A stretch of 64,000 nt of DNA from Streptomyces sp. Q6 (GCF_036967205.1 NZ_CP146022.1:3720001-3784000); one strand, 5' to 3'. Shown: positions 18,620 through 26,987, numbered from the stretch's first letter. A program made the numbers and translations. Notes: a model not told the origin generated them from the sequence alone.

Positions 18620-19108
18620 TTACCGACGCCGCCGCTCCAGGCAGAACAGTCTGATCTCCCGGTCGATGCGCTCCTGATACGCGGCGTACGGCGGCCAGAA
18701 CTTCAGCGCCGCCTCCCACGCGGCCTTCCGCTCCTGCCCACCGAGCAGCCGGGCCGTCACCGGGACGTCCTCGCCGCGCCAGCTGATCTCGGCGTCCGGG
18801 TGGGCCATCAGGTTCGCCGTCCAGTTCGGGTGCCCCGGCCTGCCGAAGTTCGACCCGATGAGCAGCCAGGTGCCGGTGGCGGGGTCCCCCTCGGGCATGC
18901 ACGCGAGCGGAGTACGCCGCGGCAGTCCGCTTCTCGCGCCCCGCACCGTGAGGATCACCCCCGGCAGCATCTGCGCGCTGAGCAGCACCTTTCCCCGGGT
19001 GAGGCGGTGGACGGCGCGGTCCATGGCGGGGATGACGTGCGGGGCGACGCGGGCGAAGGTCCGGGTCGACGACACCTTCTGGACGAACCGCAGTCCGGGC
19101 GGGGCCAT
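18620..19108 (-). CDS. Deazaflavin (F420)-dependent nitroreductase-family oxidoreductase
   Basis: A 162-residue split beta-barrel flavoprotein of the Ddn/DUF385 family. Conserved segments are GVILTVRGARSGLPRRTPLA, GTWLLIGSNFGRPGHPNWTANLMAHP and WRGEDVPVTARLL. Members use F420H2 to reduce nitro groups, quinones or enones. In this context a role in reducing an unsaturated cyclic intermediate is possible (inference). Its ATG overlaps the stop of the acyl-CoA dehydrogenase gene (TGATG), so it is translated as the second gene of that operon and falls under the operator at 20314. Confidence 0.88.
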   Translation of the reverse strand: MAPPGLRFVQKVSSTRTFARVAPHVIPAMDRAVHRLTRGKVLLSAQMLPGVILTVRGARSGLPRRTPLACMPEGDPATGTWLLIGSNFGRPGHPNWTANLMAHPDAEISWRGEDVPVTARLLGGQERKAAWEAALKFWPPYAAYQERIDREIRLFCLERRRR

Positions 19109-20301
19109 CAGAGAGCCGCCTCGGCCGGCGCCGCGAACAGCTCCGCCGCCTGTGCCGCCCGCGCCCGCAGCAGATGCACGGGCCCGAACAGCAGCTCGTC
19201 GCCGGCGGCCCGCTTCAGGTACAGGTGCGCGTCGTGCTCCCAGGTGAACCCGATGCCGCCGTGCAGCTGCACGGCCTCGGCGGCGGCGGTCCGCAGCGCT
19301 TCCAGGCCCTGCGCGAGCGCGAGCCCGCCAACCGCCTCCTCCTGTACGTCACTTGCGGCCCACGCGGCGTAGTACGCGGCCGAGCGCGCCGCCTGCACCT
19401 GGACGTACACGTCGGCGAGCCGGTGCTTGACCGCCTGGAAGGACCCGACGGGCCGCCCGAACTGCTCGCGCTCCTTGACGTAGGCGACGGTCCGCTCCAG
19501 GGCCCGGTCGGCGGCGCCGACGGCCTCGGTGGCGAGCAGCGTCGCGGCCCCGTTCCCCACGGCGGCGAGGGCGCCGGCCACGTCGGCGTCCTGCTCGCCC
19601 AGCAACTCGGCGCCGACGTCGCGGAGTTCGACGCGGGCCTGCGGGCGGGTCTCGTCGAGCGAGGTCTGCCGGGTGCGGACGAGCCCGGGGGCGTCCTGCC
19701 GCACCAGGAACAGCAGCGTCCGGGAGCGGGCGAAGCCGCCGGTGTGCGCGGCGACGAGCAGCAGCCCGGCGCTGTGCCCGTCGAGGACCTGCTCGGCCTG
19801 CCCGTACAGCCGCCATCCGTCGTCCTGCCGCGCGGCCTGGACGCCACCGGCCCGGCCGCCGCCCGCCCAGTCCCCCGCGTTGTCCGCGACGAGGCCGAGG
19901 GCGGTGGCGAGTCCGGTGCCGGGGACGGCGAGGGCGGCGGTCAGGGAGCCGTCGGCGATGCGCGGCAGGAGCGCCTCGCACTGCGCGCCGGTGCCGAGTG
20001 CGGCGACGAGGGGGGCCGCGAGGCCGCAGGTGGCGAGCAGCGGGCTCGGCGCGAGAACTCGCCCCAGCTCCTCTGCCACCAGGGCGAGTTCGGTGAGCGT
20101 GGCGCCCACTCCCCCGCTGCCCTCGGGCAGGGCGAGTCCCGGCAGCCCGAGCTCGCTGCCGAGCGTGCCCCACAGTTCGGGGTCGTGGCCCGCCGGGGTG
20201 CGGGTGGCGGCCCTGATGTCGTCCGGGGTACAGCGTTTGGTGGTGAGTTCGCGCAGGGTGCGGCGGATCTCCTGCTGCTCCTCGGTGAACCTGGCGTCCA
20301 T
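19108..20301 (-). CDS. Acyl-CoA dehydrogenase, FadE28-like subunit
   Basis: A 397-residue FAD-linked acyl-CoA dehydrogenase fold protein. N-terminal helices (TEEQQEIRRTLRELTTKRC), LALPEGSGGVGATLTELALV, a central beta region and the C-terminal helical bundle with KEREQFGRPVGSFQAVKHRL and QLHGGIGFTWEHDAHLYLKR are present. The last motif marks the FadE28-type (ChsE1-like) half of alpha2beta2 dehydrogenases in steroid side-chain oxidation, which need a FadE29-type partner. No partner gene is adjacent; the FadE29-like protein at 39371, under a similar operator, is a candidate (inference). The start at 20301 follows AAGGGG. Confidence 0.9.
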   Translation of the reverse strand: MDARFTEEQQEIRRTLRELTTKRCTPDDIRAATRTPAGHDPELWGTLGSELGLPGLALPEGSGGVGATLTELALVAEELGRVLAPSPLLATCGLAAPLVAALGTGAQCEALLPRIADGSLTAALAVPGTGLATALGLVADNAGDWAGGGRAGGVQAARQDDGWRLYGQAEQVLDGHSAGLLLVAAHTGGFARSRTLLFLVRQDAPGLVRTRQTSLDETRPQARVELRDVGAELLGEQDADVAGALAAVGNGAATLLATEAVGAADRALERTVAYVKEREQFGRPVGSFQAVKHRLADVYVQVQAARSAAYYAAWAASDVQEEAVGGLALAQGLEALRTAAAEAVQLHGGIGFTWEHDAHLYLKRAAGDELLFGPVHLLRARAAQAAELFAAPAEAAL

Positions 20302-20313
20302 GCGAGCCCCTTT

Positions 20314-20328
20314 CTGACGGATCGTCAT
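20314..20328. promoter_or_regulatory. CTGAC-N5-GTCAG operator, site 3
   Basis: CTGACGGATCGTCAT, one mismatch at the last base. It lies 13 bp upstream of the acyl-CoA dehydrogenase start (minus strand). Confidence 0.65.
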
Positions 20329-20387
20329 ATTAGGGCGGGCGGGTGCGAGCGGGAAGAGCCGCACGCCCCCTGCGCCGCACCCATTAT

Positions 20388-20402
20388 CTGATGTACCGTC
20401 AG
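20388..20402. promoter_or_regulatory. CTGAC-N5-GTCAG operator, site 4
   Basis: CTGATGTACCGTCAG, one mismatch (T at base 5). It ends 4 bp before the ATG of the thiolase-like gene, where a ribosome-binding site would normally be, so binding here would block the promoter or the 5' end of a leaderless mRNA. Confidence 0.7.
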
Positions 20403-20406
20403 ATTT

Positions 20407-21585
20407 ATGACTGGCAGCAGTGGATCACGCCCCAGGGTCGCCGTCGCGGGCATCGCCCTGTCCGACTGCGGACGCGTCGACGAGGCCACCCCCTACGCCC
20501 TGCACGCCCAGGCCGCCCGCCGCGCCCTCGCCGACGCCGGACTCACCCCGGACGTCGTCGACGGCTTCGCCAGCGCGGGCCTCGGCACCCTCGCCCCGGT
20601 CGAGGTCGCCGAGTACCTCGGCCTGACACCCCGCTGGGTGGACTCCACCTCGGTCGGCGGCTCGACGTGGGAGGTGATGGCGGCGCACGCGGCGGACGCC
20701 ATCGCCGCCGGTCACGCGCGCGCGGTCCTCCTCGTCTACGGTTCGACGGCCCGCGCCGACATCAAGGCGGGCCGCCGCACGTCGAACCTCTCGTTCGGCG
20801 CCCGCGGCCCCCTCCAGTTCGAGGTCCCGTACGGTCACACGCTCGTCGGCAAGTACGCGATGGCGGCCCGCCGTCACATGCACGCGTACGGCACCACGCT
20901 CGAACAGCTCGCCCAGGTGGCCGTCCAGGCGCGGCAGAACGCCTCCCGCAACCCCGACGCGATGTTCCGCGACCCGATCACCGTCGACGACGTCCTGTCG
21001 GGCCCGATGATCGCCGACCCGTTCACGAAACTGCACTGCTGCATCCGCTCCGACGGCGGCGCGGCCGTGCTGCTCGTGGCCGAGGACCTGCTGCCCGACT
21101 GCGCCACGTCGCCGGTGTGGGTGCTCGGTTCGGGCGAGTACGTCTCGCACACGACCATGTCCGAGTGGGACGACTTCACGGTCTCCCCGGCGGCGGTCAG
21201 CGGCCGGCTCGCCTTCGAGCGGGCCGGTGTCACCCCGGCCGACATCGACATCGCGGAGATCTACGACGCCTTCACGTACATGACGCTGGTGACCCTGGAG
21301 GACCTCGGGTTCTGCGCGAAGGGCGAGGGCGGCGCGTTCGTCGAGAAGGGCCGGCTGCGCTGGGACGGCGACCTGCCGACGAACACCGACGGCGGCGGAC
21401 TCTCGGCCCAGCACCCGGGCATGCGGGGCCTGTTCCTCCTCGTGGAGGCGGTACGGCAACTGCGCGGCGAGGCGGACGGGCACCAGGTGCGACGACCGGA
21501 CGGCACCCTGCCCCGGCTGGCCGTGGCCTCCGGCACGGGCGGCTGGTTCTGCTCGGCGGGGACGGTGGTCCTGGGCCGCGAGTAG
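20407..21585 (+). CDS. Thiolase-fold lipid-transfer-like protein
   Basis: A 392-residue thiolase-superfamily protein of the Ltp class, paralogous to the one at 11255. It begins PRVAVAGIALSDCGRVDEAT, contains IYDAFTYMTLVTLEDLGFC and ends in the loop LPTNTDGGGLSAQHPGM. The usual thiolase nucleophile region reads VGGSTWEVMA, without Cys, which argues against ordinary thiolysis and for an aldolase-type role with a DUF35 partner. The only unpaired DUF35 gene in the window is at 26988. Only seven bases separate a possible end of the operator's right arm from the ATG and no Shine-Dalgarno is visible, so a leaderless mRNA is likely. Confidence 0.85.
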   Translation: MTGSSGSRPRVAVAGIALSDCGRVDEATPYALHAQAARRALADAGLTPDVVDGFASAGLGTLAPVEVAEYLGLTPRWVDSTSVGGSTWEVMAAHAADAIAAGHARAVLLVYGSTARADIKAGRRTSNLSFGARGPLQFEVPYGHTLVGKYAMAARRHMHAYGTTLEQLAQVAVQARQNASRNPDAMFRDPITVDDVLSGPMIADPFTKLHCCIRSDGGAAVLLVAEDLLPDCATSPVWVLGSGEYVSHTTMSEWDDFTVSPAAVSGRLAFERAGVTPADIDIAEIYDAFTYMTLVTLEDLGFCAKGEGGAFVEKGRLRWDGDLPTNTDGGGLSAQHPGMRGLFLLVEAVRQLRGEADGHQVRRPDGTLPRLAVASGTGGWFCSAGTVVLGRE

Positions 21586-21735
21586 CCGGGACGCCGGTTC
21601 CTCCCCCGGGAGCGGGGCCGCTCGGAAGAAACGTCACCGCGCGCCGATGAGTTTCTCCGGGCGCCCCGGTCATCATGGGCAGCGACCGGCGCCCCGCACC
21701 CGGGCGGGAGCCACGAAAGCCCTGGAGAGACCACC

Positions 21736-22308
21736 ATGCGCCAGCTCATCAGCACCGCCTTCGTCTCGCTCGACGGTGTCGTCGAGGCCCCGGGCGGCGA
21801 GCCCGGCTACCGGAACTCCGGCTGGACCTTCAAGGACATCGAGTTCCTCCCCGAGGCCTACGAGATCAAGGGCCGGGAGCAGAAGGAGTCCGCCGCGATG
21901 CTGCTCGGCCGCGTGAGCTACGAGGCGTTCAGCCCGGTGTGGCCCGGCATGCCGGAGTTCGCGGACTACAAGGTGATGCCGAAGTACGTCGTCTCGACGA
22001 CCCTCACGGACGACGACCTCGTCGACGGCTGGGGCGAGACGACGATCCTGCGCTCCCTCGACGACGTCGCCGCCCTGAAGGAGACCGAGGGCGGCCCGAT
22101 CATCGTGCACGGCAGCGCCGCCCTGAACCGGGCCCTGTCCGACGCCGGCCTCGTCGACCGCTACCACCTGCTCGTCTTCCCGCTCCTCCTCGGCGCGGGA
22201 AAGCGCCTGTTCAGCACGGCGGACAAGGACGCCCAGAAGCTGAGGCTGGTCGAGTCCGAGACGTACGCGAACGGGATCCAGAAGAACGTCTTCGACGTGG
22301 TGCGCTGA
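21736..22308 (+). CDS. Dihydrofolate reductase-family (RibD C-terminal-like) protein
   Basis: A 190-residue NADPH-dependent reductase-fold protein. MRQLISTAFVSLDGVVEAPG opens the domain, LLGRVSYEAFSPVWPG and GPIIVHGSAALNRALSDAGL carry the nucleotide-binding loops, and YHLLVFPLLLGAGKRLF closes it. Family members are related to the riboflavin reductase RibD and DHFR, but most have unknown substrates. The ATG at 21736 follows GGAGAG. The stop lies in the first copy of an imperfect 24-bp tandem duplication. It is not obviously linked to its neighbours. Confidence 0.85.
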   Translation: MRQLISTAFVSLDGVVEAPGGEPGYRNSGWTFKDIEFLPEAYEIKGREQKESAAMLLGRVSYEAFSPVWPGMPEFADYKVMPKYVVSTTLTDDDLVDGWGETTILRSLDDVAALKETEGGPIIVHGSAALNRALSDAGLVDRYHLLVFPLLLGAGKRLFSTADKDAQKLRLVESETYANGIQKNVFDVVR

Positions 22309-22340
22309 CCCGGGTCCGACGTGGTGCGCCGAGCCGGGCC
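22293..22340 (+). repeat. Imperfect 24-bp tandem duplication at a gene end
   Basis: CGACGTGGTGCGC occurs at 22293-22305 and again at 22317-22329, with similar following bases (TGACCCGGGTC versus CGAGCCGGGCC). The TGA in copy 1 ends the RibD-like gene; copy 2 has CGA at that place. Confidence 0.7.
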
Positions 22341-22349
22341 CCTCGGAGT

Positions 22350-22383
22350 GTACGACCGTACGCTTCGAGGTGTACGGTCGTAC
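22350..22383. promoter_or_regulatory. Tandem TetR-type operators GTACGnnCGTAC
   Basis: GTACGACCGTAC (22350-22361) and GTACGGTCGTAC (22372-22383) are each 5+2+5 palindromes, are perfect inverted copies of one another, and are spaced 22 bp centre to centre (two helical turns). The second ends 2 bp before the acetyltransferase ATG. A TetR gene is the second gene of that operon. Confidence 0.75.
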
Positions 22384-22385
22384 GC

Positions 22386-23003
22386 ATGCCGACGACCGAC
22401 AGCACGGACAGCCTCGCCGCCACGCCCACCGACTACTTCGCGGGCGACCCGCGCAGCAATCTGGAGCGGATGCGCGCGGGGGATCTCTACATCGCCGACG
22501 ATCCGGAGATCGCGCGGCGGCAGCGGCGGGCGATGCGGCTGGCGGCGCGGTACCAGAGCGCGTTCGTCGAGGGCGACGGGGAGGCGGCGGGCATCCTCGC
22601 CGAGCTGCTGGGCGAGGTCGGCGAGGGCGTCGAGGTGCGTCCGCCGCTCGCGGTCGACTACGGGAGCAACATCTCCATCGGGGCGCGCACCTTCGTCAAC
22701 TACCACCTCACCGCGCTCGACGTCGCGCCGATCGTGATCGGCGCGGACTGCCAGATCGGGCCGAACGTCCAACTGCTCACGCCCACCCACCCGTTGGAGC
22801 CGCAGCCCCGGCGCGACAAGCTGGAGGCGGCCGAGCCCATCACCCTCGGCGACAACGTCTGGCTCGGCGGCGGCGTCATCGTCTGCCCCGGCGTGACGAT
22901 CGGGGACAACTCCGTCATCGGCGCGGGGGCCGTGGTGACCAGGGACATCCCCGCGAACGTCGTCGCCGTCGGCAACCCCGCCCGCGTCGTGCGGGAACTC
23001 TGA
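22386..23003 (+). CDS. Sugar O-acetyltransferase, maltose/galactoside acetyltransferase type
   Basis: A 205-residue left-handed beta-helix acetyltransferase using acetyl-CoA. The N-terminal Maa cap is MRAGDLYIADDPEIARRQRR; hexapeptide repeats follow (YGSNISIGARTFVNYHLTAL, IGADCQIGPNVQLLTPTHPL) with the catalytic His in TPTHPLE, and IGAGAVVTRDIPANVVAVGN closes the coil. The start at 22386 directly abuts the operator pair without a Shine-Dalgarno, so it may be leaderless; an in-frame ATG at 22470 behind GGAG is an alternative that would still keep the whole Maa domain. It is cotranscribed with the TetR gene 12 bp downstream. Confidence 0.88.
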   Translation: MPTTDSTDSLAATPTDYFAGDPRSNLERMRAGDLYIADDPEIARRQRRAMRLAARYQSAFVEGDGEAAGILAELLGEVGEGVEVRPPLAVDYGSNISIGARTFVNYHLTALDVAPIVIGADCQIGPNVQLLTPTHPLEPQPRRDKLEAAEPITLGDNVWLGGGVIVCPGVTIGDNSVIGAGAVVTRDIPANVVAVGNPARVVREL

Positions 23004-23014
23004 GGGCGGCGGAC

Positions 23015-23563
23015 ATGGCCACCGGGCAGACCGACCCGCACCGCCGCGAGCGCATCCTCGCCGCCACGCTCGACCTCATCGCCGACGAGGGTGTCGCCGG
23101 GATCTCCCACCGGAAGATCGCCGTGCGGGCCGATGTGCCGCTCGGCTCGATGACGTACCACTTCCGCGGGATCGACGAGCTGCTGCGGGAGGCGTTCACG
23201 CGGTTCGCCGACCACATCGTGGCCGTCTTCGAGCAGCACCTGCGGCGGCCGGCGGGGGTCGAGGAGGCGCGCGAGGCCGTCACCGAGCTGGTGCACGTGC
23301 TCTCCGAGGGGCCGCGCCGCGACCTCGTCCTCACCCAGGAGCTCTACACGCTGGCCGCCCGCAGGCCGGAGTACCGACAGCTCACGAAGGCATGGATGCG
23401 GCGCAGCCGGGAACTGCTCGAACAGCACTTCGACGCGGCGACGGCCCGCCAACTCGACGCGCTGATCGAGGGGTTGACCCTGCACCGGGCCCTGGACGAC
23501 GAGCCGCACGACCGCGCGCTCACCCGTCAGGCCGTCGCCCGCGTCACCCGCACCGCGGACTGA
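23015..23563 (+). CDS. TetR-family regulator of the acetyltransferase operon
   Basis: A 182-residue TetR protein. The HTH reads RERILAATLDLIADEGVAGI and ADVPLGSMTYHFRGIDELLR, the latter typical of the YcdC/RutR-like branch with TetR_C domain. It is the second gene of an operon with the acetyltransferase and is followed by a strong hairpin terminator. The tandem GTACGnnCGTAC sites ahead of the operon are its likely targets, giving negative autoregulation (inference). Confidence 0.9.
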   Translation: MATGQTDPHRRERILAATLDLIADEGVAGISHRKIAVRADVPLGSMTYHFRGIDELLREAFTRFADHIVAVFEQHLRRPAGVEEAREAVTELVHVLSEGPRRDLVLTQELYTLAARRPEYRQLTKAWMRRSRELLEQHFDAATARQLDALIEGLTLHRALDDEPHDRALTRQAVARVTRTAD

Positions 23564-23579
23564 CGCCTCCCCCTGGACC

Positions 23580-23617
23580 GCCCGTGGGGCGCGGGCCTGA
23601 CACCGCGCCCCACGGGC
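23580..23617 (+). terminator. Strong hairpin terminator after the acetyltransferase-TetR operon
   Basis: GCCCGTGGGGCGCG (23580-23593) pairs perfectly over 14 bp with CGCGCCCCACGGGC (23604-23617) around a 10-base loop, followed by TTT. It begins 16 bp after the TetR stop. Confidence 0.85.
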
Positions 23618-23649
23618 TTTGGCGCACCGCCTTCGGGGCCACGACCCGC

Positions 23650-24163
23650 CGTGCCGTGGGCGAGGCGGAACCGTTACCCATGCGGCATCCGGGGCATCTG
23701 GCGAGCCGGGCGTTCCGGAGCCGGCGTCGGACGCCGTGCGCGCGCCGCGCACCTGCCAGGCGGCCGACGACGCGGCGCTCACCGCGGTCACCCAGCCGGA
23801 CGCCGGTCCCGGCGGGCGGTGCGCCTCGTACCTCGAACGCGTCCGGCACACCGAGCGGCTGCCGGCCCTCGGGGTGCGGAGCCCGCGCGACCCGGTGCGC
23901 CCGCTGATGAAGCGGCCGGGCGCCCTGGAGCAGTACGTGGCGACGCAGGCCGTCGTCGCCGCGTTCCGGGCGCGGGCGGCCGAGGACATGAGCGTCCGCG
24001 CCGACCTGGCCGCCGCCCTGCCCGAGGCCCGTGTCAACGGCCTCCAGGGCGACTGCACCCCGGCTTCCTCGGCCACGGCACCAGCCGCCCCGTGTGGGTC
24101 GAGCGCCGCGACCGCGGCGTCTGGAGGACGCTCGGCACGGGGGCGGGCCTCACCCGCGACTGA
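23650..24163 (+). pseudogene. Decayed or frameshifted small gene, family unknown
   Basis: The ~640-bp stretch between the TetR gene and the MFS gene has no intact gene. Protein-like sequence runs in one frame (TCQAADDAALTAVTQPDAGP ... VRADLAAALPEARVNGLQGD) to ~24058 and continues in another (GFLGHGTSRPVWVERRDRGV, WRTLGTGAGLTRD) to a TGA at 24161-24163. One additional C in the CCCC run at ~24057-24060 would fuse them. No convincing start codon is visible upstream. I do not recognise the family; the C-terminal part looks like a small beta domain. Confidence 0.35.
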
Positions 24164-24205
24164 GTCACAGGGCGAGGAACCGGTGGAGTCGCCTCCGCTT
24201 ACCGC

Positions 24206-25471
24206 TTACCGCGCGGGGTTCTCGGCCGCAGGGGTGCGCGTGGCCGCCGCCGGCGCCGGTGACGTGCGCGCGGCGACGGCGTGTGCGAGGAACGGCTGGG
24301 TGACGGCCAGGGCGAGGCAGACGGCGGACATGGTCAGCCACAGCACGGTGACGCCCAGGTGCTGGAGGAGTTGGGTGCCGACGACCGGGGCCACGACCCC
24401 GGCGATTCCCCAACTGGTGCCGAAGACGGCCAGGTAGCGGCCGGTGCCGCCGGCCGGGGCGAGGTCCGCGACCAGGGCGTACACCCGGCCCATGAGGACG
24501 AGATCGCCCAGGCTCCACACCACGGTCGGCACGACATGGGCGCCCAGCGAGTGCGTCGCTCCGTATCCGGCCAGGCCCGCCGCGAGCAGGACGTACCCCG
24601 TGGCGAAGGCGGCGGGTGTGGACAGCGCGGCGAGCGGCTTGAGCCGCAGCAGCGGCTGCCCGACGACGATGGTCAGCGCCGAGGCGGTGAACAGCAGTCC
24701 GGCGTCGGCCGGCCGCAGGCCGCGGTGGGCGAGCGCGAGGGGCAGAGTGATCATGATCTGGAGATAGACCAGCGCGAAGAGCGTGCCCGAGGCGAGCAGG
24801 GCCAGGAGCGTGGCGTCACGCCACGGGGCGATGTCACCGGCCCGCTCCGCGGCACGGCCGACACGCGGCCGGTCAGCGGGCAGGACCCGCCGCACCACCA
24901 GCGCACAGACCAGGCACGTCACGGCGTCCGCGACGAACAGCCACCGCAGGTCCCACCGCCCGAGGCCCGCCGCGACCAGTCCTGCCCCCATCCCGGCCGC
25001 GGCCAGGGCGGCGTTGAGCAGGCTGTAGGCGCGCACCCGCTCCGAAGCTCCGACCGCGTCGGCGATCAGCGCCTGGCTCGGCGGCTCGTACAGCTCGAAG
25101 ACGAGCCCGAGCAGCACCACGAACCCGGCGGTGACGGCGAGGCTGTCGGCGGCCGCGATCCCCAGCTGGGCCACCGCGCAGCCGGTCAGTCCGACGACGA
25201 TGGTCCGGCGCCGCCCGAGCCGGTCCGCGAGGCGTCCGCCGACCAGTCGCGAAGGGATCGTCGCCAGGCCGAAGGCGGCCGAGACCAGCCCGGCGGTCGC
25301 GGCGCTCGCGCCGTACCGGGTGGCGATCAGCACGGTGAGGAAGGACAGGGAGAACGCCCCGAGCCGGTTGACCGCGCGCGCCGCGATGAGCCACCACACC
25401 GCACGTGGCAGTGCCGGTCCGGGCGACGCCGGTCCCCTCGACAGAAGACGCACCAGACGCATCGGACGCAC
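24206..25471 (-). CDS. MFS transporter
   Basis: A 421-residue integral membrane protein with about 12 predicted helices. The MFS loop 2-3 motif is LVGGRLADRLGRRRTIVVGL, and VFELYEPPSQALIADAVGAS marks the end of the N-terminal half. It resembles drug-efflux members of the DHA1 type more than nutrient importers, but the substrate is unknown. It diverges from the CGNR-type regulator gene at 25554, a common arrangement in which the regulator controls the exporter. The 82-bp gap contains an AT-richer stretch (TTGCATAATGACTGTCACG) suitable for a promoter. Confidence 0.9.
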   Translation of the reverse strand: MRPMRLVRLLSRGPASPGPALPRAVWWLIAARAVNRLGAFSLSFLTVLIATRYGASAATAGLVSAAFGLATIPSRLVGGRLADRLGRRRTIVVGLTGCAVAQLGIAAADSLAVTAGFVVLLGLVFELYEPPSQALIADAVGASERVRAYSLLNAALAAAGMGAGLVAAGLGRWDLRWLFVADAVTCLVCALVVRRVLPADRPRVGRAAERAGDIAPWRDATLLALLASGTLFALVYLQIMITLPLALAHRGLRPADAGLLFTASALTIVVGQPLLRLKPLAALSTPAAFATGYVLLAAGLAGYGATHSLGAHVVPTVVWSLGDLVLMGRVYALVADLAPAGGTGRYLAVFGTSWGIAGVVAPVVGTQLLQHLGVTVLWLTMSAVCLALAVTQPFLAHAVAARTSPAPAAATRTPAAENPAR

Positions 25472-25553
25472 CCCAGCCCTCCCCGTTCGTCACCGGCAAA
25501 TTGCATAATGACTGTCACGCACGCTAGATCCCGAGGGAGTGACCGGTCAAGTG

Positions 25554-26129
25554 ATGTTCGACTGTCACATCGCGACGTTGTTGGAGGTGGCCGCGTCGCT
25601 CGTGAACGAGCTGACCGACGGCTCCCGGCGCGGCAGGAGCTACGAGGCGCCACGCGACGGCCACCTCGTCGACGCCGTGGTCGCCGCCCTTCCCCCGGGC
25701 GGCGTCACCGCCGCGGAGATCAGCCGGGAGCAGGCCGAGCGACTGGCCCGCACCGCCGAGCGGCTGCGCCTCGTGTTCACCGCCGTCGAGAGCGGGGACA
25801 TCGACCGGGCGGCGGAGCACCTGAACGCCCTGCTGCGCGACTCCGGCGCCCGGCCGCAACTGGACCACGTGCCCGGAGAGCCCTGGCAGGTCCACTTCCA
25901 CGGCAGCAGCGACACCGTCGACGTGGGGTGGAGCGCCGGCTGCGCCACAGCCCTCGCCCTCGCCATCGGCAGCGATCTCGCCGGACGTCTCGGCGTCTGC
26001 GAGGCCCCGAGATGCGATCGGGTCTACGTCGACACGTCACGCAACGCGGCCCGGCAGTTCTGCTCCACAGCGTGCCGGAGCCGCGTCAAGGCCGCCGCCC
26101 ACCGGGCGCGCAGGGCACCCCGGGACTGA
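25554..26129 (+). CDS. CGNR zinc-finger regulator
   Basis: A protein of ~191 residues with an N-terminal ABATE-like stress-sensor domain (ATLLEVAASLVNELTDGSRR ... ERLRLVFTAVESGDIDRAAE) and a C-terminal CGNR zinc finger. The metal ligands are CEAPRC and CSTAC (CX4C, CX3C), followed by a basic helix RSRVKAAAHRARRAPRD that would contact DNA. The start is uncertain: GTG 25539, GTG 25551 and ATG 25554 are in frame; GAGGGAG at 25533-25539 favours one of the latter two. It diverges from the MFS gene, which is its probable target. Confidence 0.85.
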   Translation: MFDCHIATLLEVAASLVNELTDGSRRGRSYEAPRDGHLVDAVVAALPPGGVTAAEISREQAERLARTAERLRLVFTAVESGDIDRAAEHLNALLRDSGARPQLDHVPGEPWQVHFHGSSDTVDVGWSAGCATALALAIGSDLAGRLGVCEAPRCDRVYVDTSRNAARQFCSTACRSRVKAAAHRARRAPRD

Positions 26130-26187
26130 GCCGCGGACGGGACCGGGCGGACGGGCCCGGGAGCGCGCCAGGAGCGACAATCGCCCC

Positions 26188-26853
26188 ATGGATCAGGAAC
26201 CCGACCGCCTCCAGGCCCTGCTGCGCTCCCTGCGCGTGTGGGACACCGAGCTGCCCGCCTTCGACCCGGCTTCGGCGCCCGACGCCCCGCTCCCGCTGTT
26301 CGTGGAGTGGTTCGCGGCGGCCGTGGACGCCGGGCAGACCGAGCCGCACACGCCGTCGCTCGCGACCACGGACACCGAGGGCCGCGCGGACGTCCGTACG
26401 GTGATGCTGCACGGCGCCGACGCCGACGGCTTCCACTTCGCCTCGCACTCCGGCAGCGCCAAGGGCCGCCAGCTCGCCGCCCGCCCGTATGCGGCGCTCG
26501 GCTTCTACTGGCCGGTGCTCGGGCGCCAGGTCCGGGTGCGCGGCCCCGTCCGCGTCGCCCCCGCCGAGGTCGCGTACGCCGATCTGCACGCCCGCTCGAC
26601 CGGCGCGCTCGCCTCCGCGCTCGTCGGGCACCAGAGCGAACCGCTCTCGTCCTACGAGGAGTTGGAGCGGGCCTCCGACGCCGCCTGGGAGCGGGCGCGG
26701 GCGGAACCGGACGCGGAGGTGGCGTCCTGGACGGCGTACGCCCTCGCGCCGGAGGAGGTCGAGTTCTTCCAGGGCGACGCCCGCAGACGGCACGTCAGAG
26801 TCAAGTACAGCCTGCGGGACGGCACATGGGGCAAGGAACTGCTGTGGCCGTGA
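26188..26853 (+). CDS. pdxH: Pyridoxine/pyridoxamine 5'-phosphate oxidase
   Basis: A 221-residue FMN enzyme forming pyridoxal 5'-phosphate. The FMN-binding segment is ADVRTVMLHGADADGFHFAS, continuing HSGSAKGRQLAARPYAALGF and YWPVLGRQVRVRGPVRVAPA. The C-terminal dimerisation region ends WTAYALAPEEVEFFQGDARRR ... VKYSLRDGTWGKELLWP, matching the PNPOx C-terminal domain that ends in the Leu-x-Pro tail. Length is normal. Actinobacterial paralogues with weak vitamin B6 activity exist, so the function is likely but not certain. It stands alone between the CGNR gene and the convergent DUF35 gene. Confidence 0.85.
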   Translation: MDQEPDRLQALLRSLRVWDTELPAFDPASAPDAPLPLFVEWFAAAVDAGQTEPHTPSLATTDTEGRADVRTVMLHGADADGFHFASHSGSAKGRQLAARPYAALGFYWPVLGRQVRVRGPVRVAPAEVAYADLHARSTGALASALVGHQSEPLSSYEELERASDAAWERARAEPDAEVASWTAYALAPEEVEFFQGDARRRHVRVKYSLRDGTWGKELLWP

Positions 26854-26987
26854 GCGTCCGGGGCGCGGCATAGCGGGACGGGCCGGCGCCCGAGGCTCCG
26901 GTGGGGACGTCGCTCGCCGGACGGCCGAGGTCCGTCAAGGGCGGCACCCGGGCGCCGGTCACGCGCGGCGCCCGGTGGCGGCGCCCG

